Below, one piece after another: positions 17,675 to 26,345 of a DNA stretch of 64,000 nt. This stretch comes from an uncultured Tenacibaculum sp. Its GTDB lineage: Bacteria; Bacteroidota; Bacteroidia; Flavobacteriales; Flavobacteriaceae. The translations under genes were made by a program, and so were the position numbers. The stretch's first letter is position 1. Each line of letters begins with the position of its first letter. A model generated the notes under the pieces. The model did no database searches. It was not told the origin of the DNA and saw nothing but the letters and a program-made list of their open reading frames with translations. Where the stretch lies: the NCBI RefSeq assembly GCF_947494125.1, contig NZ_CANLTU010000002.1, forward strand, positions 1 to 64,000, read 5' to 3'.

Positions 17675-20260
17675 TTAATCCTCTCTATTTAATAATGATT
17701 TCAATTCATGCAAACCTTTCATATCAAACTCATTACCATCAAGTTCATCAATGAGAGATGACATAGTGCTTTCCGCTTTACTAATTTCAATAGCTACGTC
17801 AGAATATGTTGTTTTATATTTTTCTGAAAGCACTTCAATTTTTGCGGTTAGTTCATTGACAATAGATTTTGGGAGGTCATCCATAGCATGAATAATAGGG
17901 GACACCCACTTTAATTCTAGTAATGCATAGACTTGTTCATTAGTAAGGTTTTCAATTGTCTCTTTTGTTTTTAAATGTAGTTCCGCAGATTCTGATTTAA
18001 ACTCCTTTTTTAGTTTCTTATCTTCAGCTATTAGTTTGTCGACTTCTAAGATTTTAGACTCATAGCTGTCATTTTCAAAAACACCGTTTTCTTTGAGTTC
18101 TTTCTTTAAGATTTTTGCCTCCCTAATCACTGCGGCATTCACAAACGAATCCTTAGCCTCATTTACTGTTTCTTCTTCTTTTTCTTCTTCAGATAGTAAA
18201 TCGAGTATTTCTTCAAATTCAGCCTTTATTTCACCTAAACGATTTTCTTTTTTTTGTAGGGCATTTAATTCATTTTGTAAATAAGTTTCTTGAACTAAGC
18301 TAAAAGGCATGATTCGCCCAATCCAACCATCTTGTACTTCTTGTTCTTTACCATTTTTCTTTTTGATAACCATGTTTGGGTCAACCAATTTTGTAGACTC
18401 AAAACTTTCTGTTTGTATTATTTCTAAGTCCACTTTAATCACATCCCATTCATCAGCCAAAGCTTGATAAGCCTTGTATTTGTCAATAAGTGGAATGTTT
18501 ACAAGTCTAGTGAAAATATCATCACTTAATACCGTCTTTTGTTTTGATACGTTAACGGCATTCATGTTGCTCAAGAGCTCCTCTTTTAGATAATTAGACA
18601 ATGAACTAAATGAAATATTAAAGTTGTTTATAAACTCTTGAACACTATTTTGAATATTAATTTCGTCTCTAATATTGTCAACTTTTAAATCGAAATTAAC
18701 TTCTGAATTTGCTGAGAATAATGATTCTTTTAAATCAGAAAATGTATTCCAATAATCATCAAGTTCATCTATTTCTTTTACTGGGATCCCCCCAAACATT
18801 GAAGCATAAATATCCCATGTTTCGGAGCTGTCAGAAGAATCAACATATCTTGGTATGTTTAGGTTGTATTCATTTTTACGTATTTCTTCTCTTTCAACAA
18901 CTTTTGAAAACTTCACTGTAGTTTGGCGGTCACGAACGGTATCAACGATTCTTTTTATATCTGAAGCTCTTAGTTTGTTGTTTTTGGCATCTTTTTTAAA
19001 TCCTTTAGAAGCATCTATTACTAAAATGTCTGTGTTTTCACGTTTCTGCTTTAATACAAGGATCACCGTTGGTATCCCTGTTCCAAAAAATATACTTGGT
19101 GGTAAACCAATAATGGCGTCAATATGATTGGCTTCAATCAGCTTTTCACGTATTACTCTTTCTTCACCACCACGGAACAAAACACCATGAGGTAAAACGA
19201 TAGTCATTAGACCGTCAGGCTTTATGTGAAATAAGTCATGCAGTAAGAAAGCATAATCAGCTTTTGATTTAGGTGCAAGACCAAATCTTGAATAACGTGG
19301 GTCTGAATCTTTATTCGCTGGATCCCATTTTTGAGAGTAAGGAGGGTTAGAAACTACTGCGTCCACATACAAAGTATTGTAAGTGTGAACTGGATCGTTT
19401 TCATCAAAGTATGGCCAATCATCTTCTAATGTATCACCATTACGTGTAGCAATGTTGTTTGGTAAAATATCACGCATTACCAGATTCATTCTAGTAAGGT
19501 TATAGGTGTTTTTCTTTAATTCTTGAGCAAAATATTTGATGTTGTTTTTATCATCCATGTGTTTTGCTACACTGTTACCTATATTGATTAGCAATGAACC
19601 TGAACCACTACAGGAGTCATAAATTTGAATTTCTTTTCTGTCTTTTAAATGGTCAGCAACAATTTCAGACATTAAATATGAAACTTCATGTGGGGTATAA
19701 AATTCACCTGCCTTTTTACCTGCATTTGCAGCAAATTTTTCAATCAAATATTCATAAATGAACCCAAGTACATCATAGTCTTGTTTGCCATCCATTGGAA
19801 TATTCTTAATCAGATGCAAAAGGTCGCTAATAGCTTTAGTTTGTTTGGCTGCACTATCTCCAAGTTTACTCAACCCTGTTTGTAGCGTATCAAAAATTCC
19901 TTCAAACAATTTTTTATGTGCTGGACTTATTAATCTGCTAAATGCAGAGAGAGCATCTCTAACGTTAGCAACATCAAAGTCTTGTTTCTTTTCAATCCAT
20001 GTACTAAACAAGTCATCATAAGCTATAAAATAACCTATGTTCTTTTTGAAGTGATTTACTGTTTCTTGATCTTCTTCTGAAAGTGCTTTTATATCTTCTT
20101 CAGCAAAATCTTCCTTTCTAGCAAAATTCAATTGTTTGTCAGAAAGGTATTTGTAGAAGATAAAACCTAGTATGTAATCTTTATATTCATTCGCCTCAAT
20201 CTTAGATCGCATTTGATTTGCTGATTCCCAAATTTTAGCTGCTAATTGTTGTTTATTCAT
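17675..20260 (-). CDS. hsdM: Type I restriction-modification DNA methyltransferase subunit M (long form)
   Basis: About 861 residues from the ATG at 20260 (a TTG at 20284 lies inside the XRE gene). The helical N-domain (QQLAAKIWESANQMRSKIE) precedes the N6-adenine methyltransferase core, with AdoMet motif DSCSGSGSLL (215-224) and catalytic NPPY (305-308). Typical HsdM is ~500-540 residues. Here ~350 extra C-terminal residues form a charged, heptad-rich helical region (around 560-860). Similar long HsdMs exist in other bacteria. Methylates the recognition site with HsdS and forms the core of the restriction complex. Confidence 0.95.
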   Translation of the reverse strand: MNKQQLAAKIWESANQMRSKIEANEYKDYILGFIFYKYLSDKQLNFARKEDFAEEDIKALSEEDQETVNHFKKNIGYFIAYDDLFSTWIEKKQDFDVANVRDALSAFSRLISPAHKKLFEGIFDTLQTGLSKLGDSAAKQTKAISDLLHLIKNIPMDGKQDYDVLGFIYEYLIEKFAANAGKKAGEFYTPHEVSYLMSEIVADHLKDRKEIQIYDSCSGSGSLLINIGNSVAKHMDDKNNIKYFAQELKKNTYNLTRMNLVMRDILPNNIATRNGDTLEDDWPYFDENDPVHTYNTLYVDAVVSNPPYSQKWDPANKDSDPRYSRFGLAPKSKADYAFLLHDLFHIKPDGLMTIVLPHGVLFRGGEERVIREKLIEANHIDAIIGLPPSIFFGTGIPTVILVLKQKRENTDILVIDASKGFKKDAKNNKLRASDIKRIVDTVRDRQTTVKFSKVVEREEIRKNEYNLNIPRYVDSSDSSETWDIYASMFGGIPVKEIDELDDYWNTFSDLKESLFSANSEVNFDLKVDNIRDEINIQNSVQEFINNFNISFSSLSNYLKEELLSNMNAVNVSKQKTVLSDDIFTRLVNIPLIDKYKAYQALADEWDVIKVDLEIIQTESFESTKLVDPNMVIKKKNGKEQEVQDGWIGRIMPFSLVQETYLQNELNALQKKENRLGEIKAEFEEILDLLSEEEKEEETVNEAKDSFVNAAVIREAKILKKELKENGVFENDSYESKILEVDKLIAEDKKLKKEFKSESAELHLKTKETIENLTNEQVYALLELKWVSPIIHAMDDLPKSIVNELTAKIEVLSEKYKTTYSDVAIEISKAESTMSSLIDELDGNEFDMKGLHELKSLLNRED

Positions 20261-20459
20261 GTTTATTGTCTTTGTTCGATACAATTAATTCTCTAACGTC
20301 CACGTCTAAAATTGTGGCGATTTCATTTAGCACTTCAAGCCGTGGTTGCTGTCTATTTTGCACATAACCATTCACCATATTGTAGCTTTTACCTAGCTTT
20401 TCAGCCAGCCAAGTTTGCTTAATACCTTTCTCTTCAAGTATTTGTTTTATTCTGTTCAT
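20253..20459 (-). CDS. XRE-family helix-turn-helix regulator of the restriction operon
   Basis: 68 residues, a single HTH_3/XRE domain (GIKQTWLAEKLGKSYNMVNG, then QQPRLEVLNEIATILDVDVR). Its 3' end overlaps the hsdM start region, so it is the first gene of the operon. Like the controller proteins of many restriction systems, it probably sets expression so methylation precedes restriction (inference). A dyad that may be its operator lies about 50-70 bp upstream. Confidence 0.9.
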   Translation of the reverse strand: MNRIKQILEEKGIKQTWLAEKLGKSYNMVNGYVQNRQQPRLEVLNEIATILDVDVRELIVSNKDNKHE

Positions 20460-20506
20460 GTTGTTTCAGAATTTAAAGAAGCTAATGTACTAAATTTAGG
20501 ATCTAG

Positions 20507-20527
20507 TATATCGTATTTCGAGATATA
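20507..20527 (-). promoter_or_regulatory. Candidate operator of the XRE regulator
   Basis: Dyad TATATC (20507-20512), 9-nt spacer, GATATA (20522-20527), with CG steps placed symmetrically inside. It is 48-68 bp before the XRE start, between the upstream promoter module and the gene. Confidence 0.4.
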
Positions 20528-20572
20528 AAGTGTTTGGAAATATTCATATTCTTTGTTTCAAACAAACGCTTC

Positions 20573-20649
20573 CAAACCTACTATTTAAAAAACGAATAGC
20601 TTTACGGAAAGCCCTATTTAAAGTAAGGTTTTACCGTATTTTATAGAAG
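20573..20649 (-). promoter_or_regulatory. Shared promoter/operator module, copy 2
   Basis: Minus-strand TAGGTTTG (20580-20573) preceded after 42 nt by GGTAAAACCTTAC (about 20623-20635), the same elements and spacing as at 11530-11605. A further TACGG/CCGTA pair brackets the site here. Expected start of transcription near 20566 gives a ~107-nt leader before the XRE-hsdMSR operon. The remaining sequence to 20901 holds no gene I can support. Confidence 0.5.
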
Positions 20650-20901
20650 TGAGCCTATTATAGGTTGTTAATTCTTAGGTTTAGTTGGTTTCTTTTTTAT
20701 TGCATGCTCATAATTAGCCGTCTTATACCAAAATATCAGGCACTTATAGTTATTTTATAAAAACCAGTTGCTTAATTCTTCAAATTTGTAATGTACTACA
20801 AAACAAGCAGCACAATAGTATGGCTACGATGAGTTGTAATTATAAGGGTGGAATCCGAAAAGCCTGTATTAAATAGAGTAGGAAAACAATACTTACTTAT
20901 T

Positions 20902-21579
20902 ATGAGTTTAGCAACAGAAACTACCAAACCAATAACATTACTTTCTCCATTAAGATGGTATACAGGGTATTATTCGTTAGAAGGAACGGGAAGTGAAACA
21001 CTAGCACAAGGAGCTTTTATACAAATTATTAGTAAAGCAAATCAAAACAGTCTGTTTGAAATTTCTTCTATAGCTATTTCTACAGATGGAGTGAATGTTA
21101 CAACCTATACTTCAGGATTTACCATAGATAATATTCAGCATACAATAACGATTCCTAATGTTTGCAATATAACATTAGCAAAAAACAAGGATGTACGAGC
21201 AGTAGCATCATTAGTAGGAACTATTGATAACAAAACGGTAAAGGGGATGAATTATCTTAGTCCAGCACCACTAGAAATTTTGGCAGGATCATACAAAAAC
21301 GTACAAGGGCATGAAATTTTGAGCATTGCAAAAAGTACGAATACCGATGGTCCTGTATTTGATATCAGTTTTAATTTTGCTGATGGACATGGAGCTACCG
21401 TGATTACTGAATATACGTACGACCCTACCATGTACTTGCTACGCTTTAACAAAACCTCAACGGAACCCTATACCTTAATGCTAGGAACTGGTGAAGGAAA
21501 AGGACTTGCTTGTTATGTAATTGGTGCAGGAAATCCTGCTGTAGATACGGTACTGTTTACCATACCTGGAGGGCAATAA
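20902..21579 (+). CDS. Hypothetical protein, beta-rich
   Basis: About 225 residues from the ATG at 20902 (MSLATETTKPITLLSPLRWY); an in-frame GTG at 20848 would add 18. Beta-strand-rich with many Thr/Ser/Gly, no signal peptide and no Cys pair. Two halves look loosely related in layout: GYYSLEGTGSETLAQGAF with ISSIAISTDG, and LAGSYKNVQGHEILSIAKST with FDISFNFADG. This hints at an internal duplication. Ends FTIPGGQ. No family recognised. Divergent from the restriction operon and followed by a terminator. Confidence 0.6.
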   Translation: MSLATETTKPITLLSPLRWYTGYYSLEGTGSETLAQGAFIQIISKANQNSLFEISSIAISTDGVNVTTYTSGFTIDNIQHTITIPNVCNITLAKNKDVRAVASLVGTIDNKTVKGMNYLSPAPLEILAGSYKNVQGHEILSIAKSTNTDGPVFDISFNFADGHGATVITEYTYDPTMYLLRFNKTSTEPYTLMLGTGEGKGLACYVIGAGNPAVDTVLFTIPGGQ

Positions 21580-21618
21580 GACGTTTTATTTTTAAAACCT
21601 AGCTGAAATAACGACTCT

Positions 21619-21657
21619 AAAATGAGGTTGCTTTTAATTGAGGAGCCTCATTTTTTT
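21619..21657 (+). terminator. Intrinsic terminator
   Basis: AAAATGAGG (21619-21627) pairs with CCTCATTTT (21646-21654), followed by T7. It ends the 20902-21579 gene. Confidence 0.8.
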
Positions 21658-21681
21658 ATTAGGGATACCTGTTGTTCCTTG

Positions 21682-22371
21682 CTATTGTTTTAATTCTTTT
21701 TCTATATTCTTTTCAACCATTTTCATTTCCTTAATAATTTGTTCATAGCGCATTATTTTAAATTTCCTAGTTCTATCTATGATAGCGAGATAACTTAAAA
21801 TCTCCTTTTTCTGAGTTGTACTCAAGCTATTGATGTTCTTAATTTTATTTATTTTCCCAGCAGCGTCAAACTCCATAAAAGGGTGTAGTAATTTATTTAT
21901 AGGTTGGTAATAGTTTTTAAAGAAACTAGTTTCGTCTACAGTGTGTATTTTTTCAATAATGCCATAATAATAATCGTAAAGAGTAATTATTTGAAATCGC
22001 AAAGCATCATTTTTAATTATTTTTAAACCAGACTCTTTAAATGATTCATAACCTGAATAATTAATAACTGGAGGGTATTCTGAAAATAGGTTTAAATAGT
22101 AGCGATTAATTGAATCCTTAGCCTGTTTTTTATTGGTTAATACGTTTCTTAACTGCTTATTTATATTTAAGCTAAACTTATGATGAATGTAATTTGCTTC
22201 GAAGTCTTTTAGATCTAAAGCGATTCCATTTTTTATTTCAGTTAAAATCTTTTGTTCAGTTAACGAACTGTTTTTATTTTCATTCCAATTACTTAACATA
22301 AAGGCTGAAAGGACAGCAATAAATATTGAGAGAAACTCAAAGATGTATTTTTTCCATTTTCTTTTTTTCAT
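21682..22371 (-). CDS. DUF6090-like membrane-anchored protein
   Basis: About 229 residues from the ATG at 22371 (the longer frame begins at a TTG). A strongly basic N-terminus precedes one membrane helix with the family-like signature FEFLSIFIAVLSAFMLSNWN, then a long helical domain (LTEIKNGIALDLKDFEANYI and onward). Single-pass proteins of this layout (DUF6090) are abundant in Flavobacteria; their function is unknown. Confidence 0.65.
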   Translation of the reverse strand: MKKRKWKKYIFEFLSIFIAVLSAFMLSNWNENKNSSLTEQKILTEIKNGIALDLKDFEANYIHHKFSLNINKQLRNVLTNKKQAKDSINRYYLNLFSEYPPVINYSGYESFKESGLKIIKNDALRFQIITLYDYYYGIIEKIHTVDETSFFKNYYQPINKLLHPFMEFDAAGKINKIKNINSLSTTQKKEILSYLAIIDRTRKFKIMRYEQIIKEMKMVEKNIEKELKQ

Positions 22372-22436
22372 TTTCTTCTTTTTCAATGCTTAAGGTCTGT
22401 ATTAATTTTAGTTCTTGTTAGTGGTAAAATTTCATT

Positions 22437-23153
22437 TTATAAGTGTTTACTGATGTATTGATACAATAAACCTATGGAAATGGCGAGCCCAAAACTAAGT
22501 AAAGTACCAATAAGTATGTATTCTGTTAGTTTCCGATCTTTAGCCCTGGAAAGGTCGCCAAACCTGAAAACAGATTTGGCTGCGATTAGCAAACCTATGG
22601 CACTCCATTGGTTTAATAAGATAAAACCAAACACAAACAAACGTTCTAAGATACCAATATATTTTCCGGCACTTTCCAAGGAATCTTCCGACTTGTCTTC
22701 TTCTAAAACCCATCTACTCATTATAATTTTCATAAGTATAGCCGATACAAAAGAAATTGTAAGAATAGCAAGTATAAGTAGAAGAAAATTAGGAGTATAT
22801 AGTATTGAAAAAGCGATGGTATAAGGGGTATTTGCATATACTACAAGAGCTATAACTGCTAAATGCAATAGCTGATCTGCGGCAAATAAAAAAGGCTCGT
22901 TAACTTTTCTTTCTAGTTTAAGCTTTAGTAAATCTATGCCTAAATGACTAAGAACAATAATTAAAATAGACAGCCAGTATGTACTGTTAAATTCTAAAAC
23001 CACCAGCAAGGCTAGTAGGTGTACCAAACCGTGTAGGTAAAAATATTTAGAGGCATAGGTTTTTTCTTGTTTTGCTTTTACCCAATGGGTAGGTTGCAAA
23101 ACAAAATCTCCTAGAACGTGGGCAATTACTAATTTTAATACGAGGGCTATCAT
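22437..23153 (-). CDS. DUF3307 family integral membrane protein
   Basis: 238 residues. The N-terminus carries the DUF3307 pattern (VLKLVIAHVLGDFVLQPTHW, then KYFYLHGLVHLLALLVVLEF), with six or seven hydrophobic helices in all. Function unknown. It starts 2 bp after the stop of the SatD-like gene, and the same pairing occurs in other bacteria, so the two probably form one functional unit. Confidence 0.85.
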   Translation of the reverse strand: MIALVLKLVIAHVLGDFVLQPTHWVKAKQEKTYASKYFYLHGLVHLLALLVVLEFNSTYWLSILIIVLSHLGIDLLKLKLERKVNEPFLFAADQLLHLAVIALVVYANTPYTIAFSILYTPNFLLLILAILTISFVSAILMKIIMSRWVLEEDKSEDSLESAGKYIGILERLFVFGFILLNQWSAIGLLIAAKSVFRFGDLSRAKDRKLTEYILIGTLLSFGLAISIGLLYQYISKHL

Positions 23154-23155
23154 TG

Positions 23156-23749
23156 TTAAGTAATGTTTTTTAGGTAAAATTCATTCATGCTTATAATTTC
23201 GTCGTAGCCTCCTCTTTTTAGGGCTTCGCTTATATTGCTTTGCGACCTGTTAAGAAGGCTGGCCAAATCTTTTTGATTCTTTTCTGGGTTTTCTAAGGCG
23301 GCTTTTATAACTTTTGAAACCACGCTACTCCAATTGTCGGTAACTAAAAGCGATAGTTTAAACATGGTATTTAAGGTATTGTCTAGGGTAGTATTAGTGG
23401 ATTTTATAGCTAAAGCATGTTTTTTTAAGCTTTCAAAACACTCGCCAGAGTTTACATAGGCACTACCGTTGGCCTCTGTTATTTTAGGGGAACTATAGCT
23501 TTCTTCTCCTATACCTATGGCGATTCTAACATCGTATGTTTTGGTTTGTTTTATGGTTGCTTTAATATGAATGGCAGCAAGTAATGCTTTTTGGGGGTCT
23601 AGTGCTAACTGAAAACTATCACCTCTAAAAATCTCCCAATCTTTGGGCTCTTTTCCATAGGTGTTAAGCGTTTCCTTTAATAGGTGTATCCAAGCCTCAA
23701 CGTCTCCTTTTCTAGAATTAATGATGTCTCCTGTGAGTACTGCTACCAT
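23156..23749 (-). CDS. SatD-like protein with C-terminal helix-turn-helix
   Basis: About 197 residues from the ATG at 23749 (a TTG at 23764 is in frame). The N-terminal part has the SatD/nucleotide-cyclase-like pattern VAVLTGDIINSRKGD and WEIFRGDSFQLAL. The C-terminus has a probable DNA-binding HTH (NQKDLASLLNRSQSNISEAL). It is coupled to the DUF3307 membrane protein. Upstream dyads built from AGCAGATAT half-sites suggest autoregulation (inference). Ligand and regulon unknown. Confidence 0.8.
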   Translation of the reverse strand: MVAVLTGDIINSRKGDVEAWIHLLKETLNTYGKEPKDWEIFRGDSFQLALDPQKALLAAIHIKATIKQTKTYDVRIAIGIGEESYSSPKITEANGSAYVNSGECFESLKKHALAIKSTNTTLDNTLNTMFKLSLLVTDNWSSVVSKVIKAALENPEKNQKDLASLLNRSQSNISEALKRGGYDEIISMNEFYLKNIT

Positions 23750-23779
23750 CTGTTGTTTTTTCAAATATATCTTTAATAA

Positions 23780-23847
23780 AGCAGATATGCAACAATATCT
23801 GTTGTAAAGCAGATAATTAATAATATCTGCTCTTAAGGAGATATTAT
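23780..23847 (-). promoter_or_regulatory. Operator-like dyads before the SatD/DUF3307 operon
   Basis: Three overlapping or adjacent inverted repeats: AGCAGATAT (23780-23788) with AATATCTGTT (about 23793-23802); AGCAGATA (23808-23815) with TATCTGCT (23824-23831), exact; and ATAATATCT (23820-23828) with AGATATTAT (23839-23847), exact. They begin about 30 bp before the ATG. Probable binding sites for the SatD-like HTH protein. Confidence 0.6.
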
Positions 23848-23960
23848 AAGTTTGTTGAAGGAATATTTAGGTTACAATACAACGAGTTCTGTTTGCTGAA
23901 TAATATATTAAGAGAGAAGTCAATATATTTGTTAGCTTAGATGAATAAAAAAATAGCTAT

Positions 23961-24728
23961 ATGATTCCTAACTTTTTGAAGAAATTTGAAACGGACTTAA
24001 AAGAATACGAAAGAGAATTTATTAAGATACTTGCAAAACCAAGAAAAGAAAAGCTTCTAGAAGATAACTTAGACTTAAAAGACAGTAAGTTTTTAGGGAT
24101 TCCATTTTTCCCAAAAGAAAGAGACTACCCAAAAGATAAAAATGGAAAACCGATGGTATTAGTAGCACAACTCAATTTTGCACAAATACCTCCATTAGCC
24201 TTTTTTCCAACAGAAGGAATTCTTCAACTCTTTTTGTCGGCAACAGATTGGTATGAAGAGGATAGTGTAATTGTATACCATTCAAAAGAAGAATTAGAGA
24301 AAGAACCATTAAATGATTTTACCTTTCTAACAGTTAAGGATTACGAAGAAATGCCTGTTTTTAAATTGCATCAGCTGTCTTTTGAAAAAGGTGTAGACAA
24401 AGGAGGTTCGGAAGATTCACAATTTGATTATCTTTTTAACAATGCTAATTATTGGGATTTTACTGAAAGTTTAACAGGAGAACAAGAAGAAGCCTTTGGG
24501 GCATATTTCGATGCTACGGGACATAAAATAGGAGGCTATGCAGAATTTACACAATCGGATCCAAGAGACTGTGGTGCAGACCAACATGACGATATTCAAA
24601 TTTTACAAATAGATGTAGATAAACACATAATGTTTGGAGACAGTGGAGTAGGTCATATTTTTATAAATAAACAGGCTTTAATAGCTAAAGACTTTTCAAA
24701 GGCTTATTTTTATTGGGATTGTTGTTAG
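23961..24728 (+). CDS. DUF1963 (YwqG-type) family protein
   Basis: 255 residues, full length for the family. Typical features: KFLGIPFFPKERDYPKDKNG, VAQLNFAQIPPLAFFPTEGI, LFLSATDWYEED, GGYAEFTQSDPRD, and a C-terminal LQIDVDKHIMFGDSGVGHIF, FINKQAL region. A soluble protein of unknown function, widespread in bacteria and often found singly in accessory regions. It has its own upstream gap. Confidence 0.88.
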   Translation: MIPNFLKKFETDLKEYEREFIKILAKPRKEKLLEDNLDLKDSKFLGIPFFPKERDYPKDKNGKPMVLVAQLNFAQIPPLAFFPTEGILQLFLSATDWYEEDSVIVYHSKEELEKEPLNDFTFLTVKDYEEMPVFKLHQLSFEKGVDKGGSEDSQFDYLFNNANYWDFTESLTGEQEEAFGAYFDATGHKIGGYAEFTQSDPRDCGADQHDDIQILQIDVDKHIMFGDSGVGHIFINKQALIAKDFSKAYFYWDCC

Positions 24729-24772
24729 CATTTATTTTATAGTTTACTAATAACAACATTATCACATATTTG

Positions 24773-25303
24773 ATGAATAAATTACAAACAAAAGAGTTTA
24801 TACCTATAGGAATTTCTATAGTTCTTGTTTTAATATCTATAGGAAATGTATTAATAACAAATACTGTTTTAAATAAGGCTCACTATTTTGGTTTTATACT
24901 TTTACTCTTATCGAGTATTTTGTTTTTTAGAAACAAGTATCTGTACAGATACTTGTTCGGAAGTACTATTCTCTTAGGCTTCATAGGACTTATTAATTTC
25001 TTTTATCTAACGATAACAGTTGGTTTTGGAGTGTTTCAAGTTAACCTACTGTATTTAATTCTTTTGTTGCTATTCATTACAACAGATGAGCTCATTTTGG
25101 AAAAGCTATTTCCTAAACAGCAATTAGGTAATGAAACTAATAAAACCAATCAAAAAGAATTAGAAAAGAAAGTAAATAGCTTTAAACAACAGTTTCAAAA
25201 TAAAACAGAATCCGAACTCACTAAAATTGTAACGGAAACCAGTAGTTATACAGAAATTGCTAGAATTGCAGCAGTTCAAGTATTGAAAGAGAAAACTAAA
25301 TAA
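24773..25303 (+). CDS. Hypothetical membrane protein
   Basis: 176 residues from the ATG at 24773. Four hydrophobic helices in the first ~110 residues are followed by a cytoplasmic helical tail (KKVNSFKQQFQNKTESELTK, then SYTEIARIAAVQVLKEKTK). The tail resembles the short 'elements decay/age' helical motif seen at the ends of other Flavobacterial membrane proteins, but I cannot name the family. Confidence 0.6.
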   Translation: MNKLQTKEFIPIGISIVLVLISIGNVLITNTVLNKAHYFGFILLLLSSILFFRNKYLYRYLFGSTILLGFIGLINFFYLTITVGFGVFQVNLLYLILLLLFITTDELILEKLFPKQQLGNETNKTNQKELEKKVNSFKQQFQNKTESELTKIVTETSSYTEIARIAAVQVLKEKTK

Positions 25304-25394
25304 AAGTTAAGAGTAACGCTTAGTTAAAAAATCAGTATTTTTAATAACCGTTAACCATTAAGTAGTATAGTTAACAAGTATTAAATAAAATTGA

Positions 25395-26345
25395 ATGAAA
25401 GATATTGAAAGAGAAGACATTCAGATAATTGCCAAACATAGTAACTGGTCTGAAAAAAGTATTCAAAAGATACTTACTACGCATATTTACCACGACAAAG
25501 CAGCTTGGCAAAAGTTTTTGAGATTGTTTTTTGTTAGCTTAGGGGTGGGCTTTACCACAGCAGGAATTATTTTCTTCTTTGCCTATAACTGGGCAAGTTT
25601 GCATAAGTTTTTTAAACTGGGATTCCTAGAAGTGGGTATTATAAGTGCCACCCTAGTATTGGTGATAGCTAAAATATCACTAGACATAAAAAACATACTT
25701 CTTACGGGTGCCTCCATATTGGTAGGGGTGCTGTTTGCGGTATTTGGTCAGATATACCAAACGGGTGCCAATGCCTACGATTTTTTCTTGGGTTGGACCA
25801 TGGCTATTGCTATTTGGGTACTCATTTCAAACTTTGCTCCCTTATGGTTGGTGTTTATAACACTCATAAACACAACAACGGTATTGTATGCAGAGCAGGT
25901 AGCACAAGACTGGTCTGAGGTTTTTGTACTTGCTTTACTATTCTGTATCAACGCCGCGTTTTTAATAGGGTTCTTGTATTTAAAGAACATAAATCCAAAA
26001 ATAAAAGTACCTAGTTGGTTTACAAATTTGTTAGCCTTGGCAGTGGTGTTTTTTAGTACTGTAGGTATTACCACAGGGATTTTTGGTAGGAGTCAAGAAG
26101 CTTTTTGGGTATTGTTGTTGTTAACAAGTGCTTTGTATGCCATAGGAATTAGGTACGGATTAAAACATAAGGAGGTGTTTAACCTGTCAGTAATTGCATT
26201 TAGTTGCATTGTTATTAGTTGTGCACTGCTTATAAAAATAACAGAGGATGAAGGCATGATTTTCTTTATCGGCTTGTTTGTAATAGCTAGTGTAAGTATG
26301 GTTATAAAAACTTTAATAAGATTGCAGAAGAAATGGAAAAAATAA
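25395..26345 (+). CDS. DUF2157 family membrane protein
   Basis: 316 residues. A soluble N-terminal segment (EREDIQIIAKHSNWSEKSIQ) precedes about nine membrane helices, including the family-typical FFFAYNWASLHKFFKLGFLE and ILVGVLFAVFGQIYQTGANA. It overlaps the next gene by 13 bp and starts a three-gene operon DUF2157-DUF4401-GDYXXLXY that recurs in other Bacteroidota and Proteobacteria. Function unknown; probably an inner-membrane complex. Confidence 0.88.
   Translation: MKDIEREDIQIIAKHSNWSEKSIQKILTTHIYHDKAAWQKFLRLFFVSLGVGFTTAGIIFFFAYNWASLHKFFKLGFLEVGIISATLVLVIAKISLDIKNILLTGASILVGVLFAVFGQIYQTGANAYDFFLGWTMAIAIWVLISNFAPLWLVFITLINTTTVLYAEQVAQDWSEVFVLALLFCINAAFLIGFLYLKNINPKIKVPSWFTNLLALAVVFFSTVGITTGIFGRSQEAFWVLLLLTSALYAIGIRYGLKHKEVFNLSVIAFSCIVISCALLIKITEDEGMIFFIGLFVIASVSMVIKTLIRLQKKWKK

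Noticed and set aside
11530..20649. Direct repeats flanking the restriction system as attachment sites of a mobile island
   Set aside because: Conservation is limited to two boxes with fixed 42-nt spacing and fits a promoter module better. No integrase or tRNA was seen, and the repeat before the lipoprotein operon is closely tied to its own gene start.
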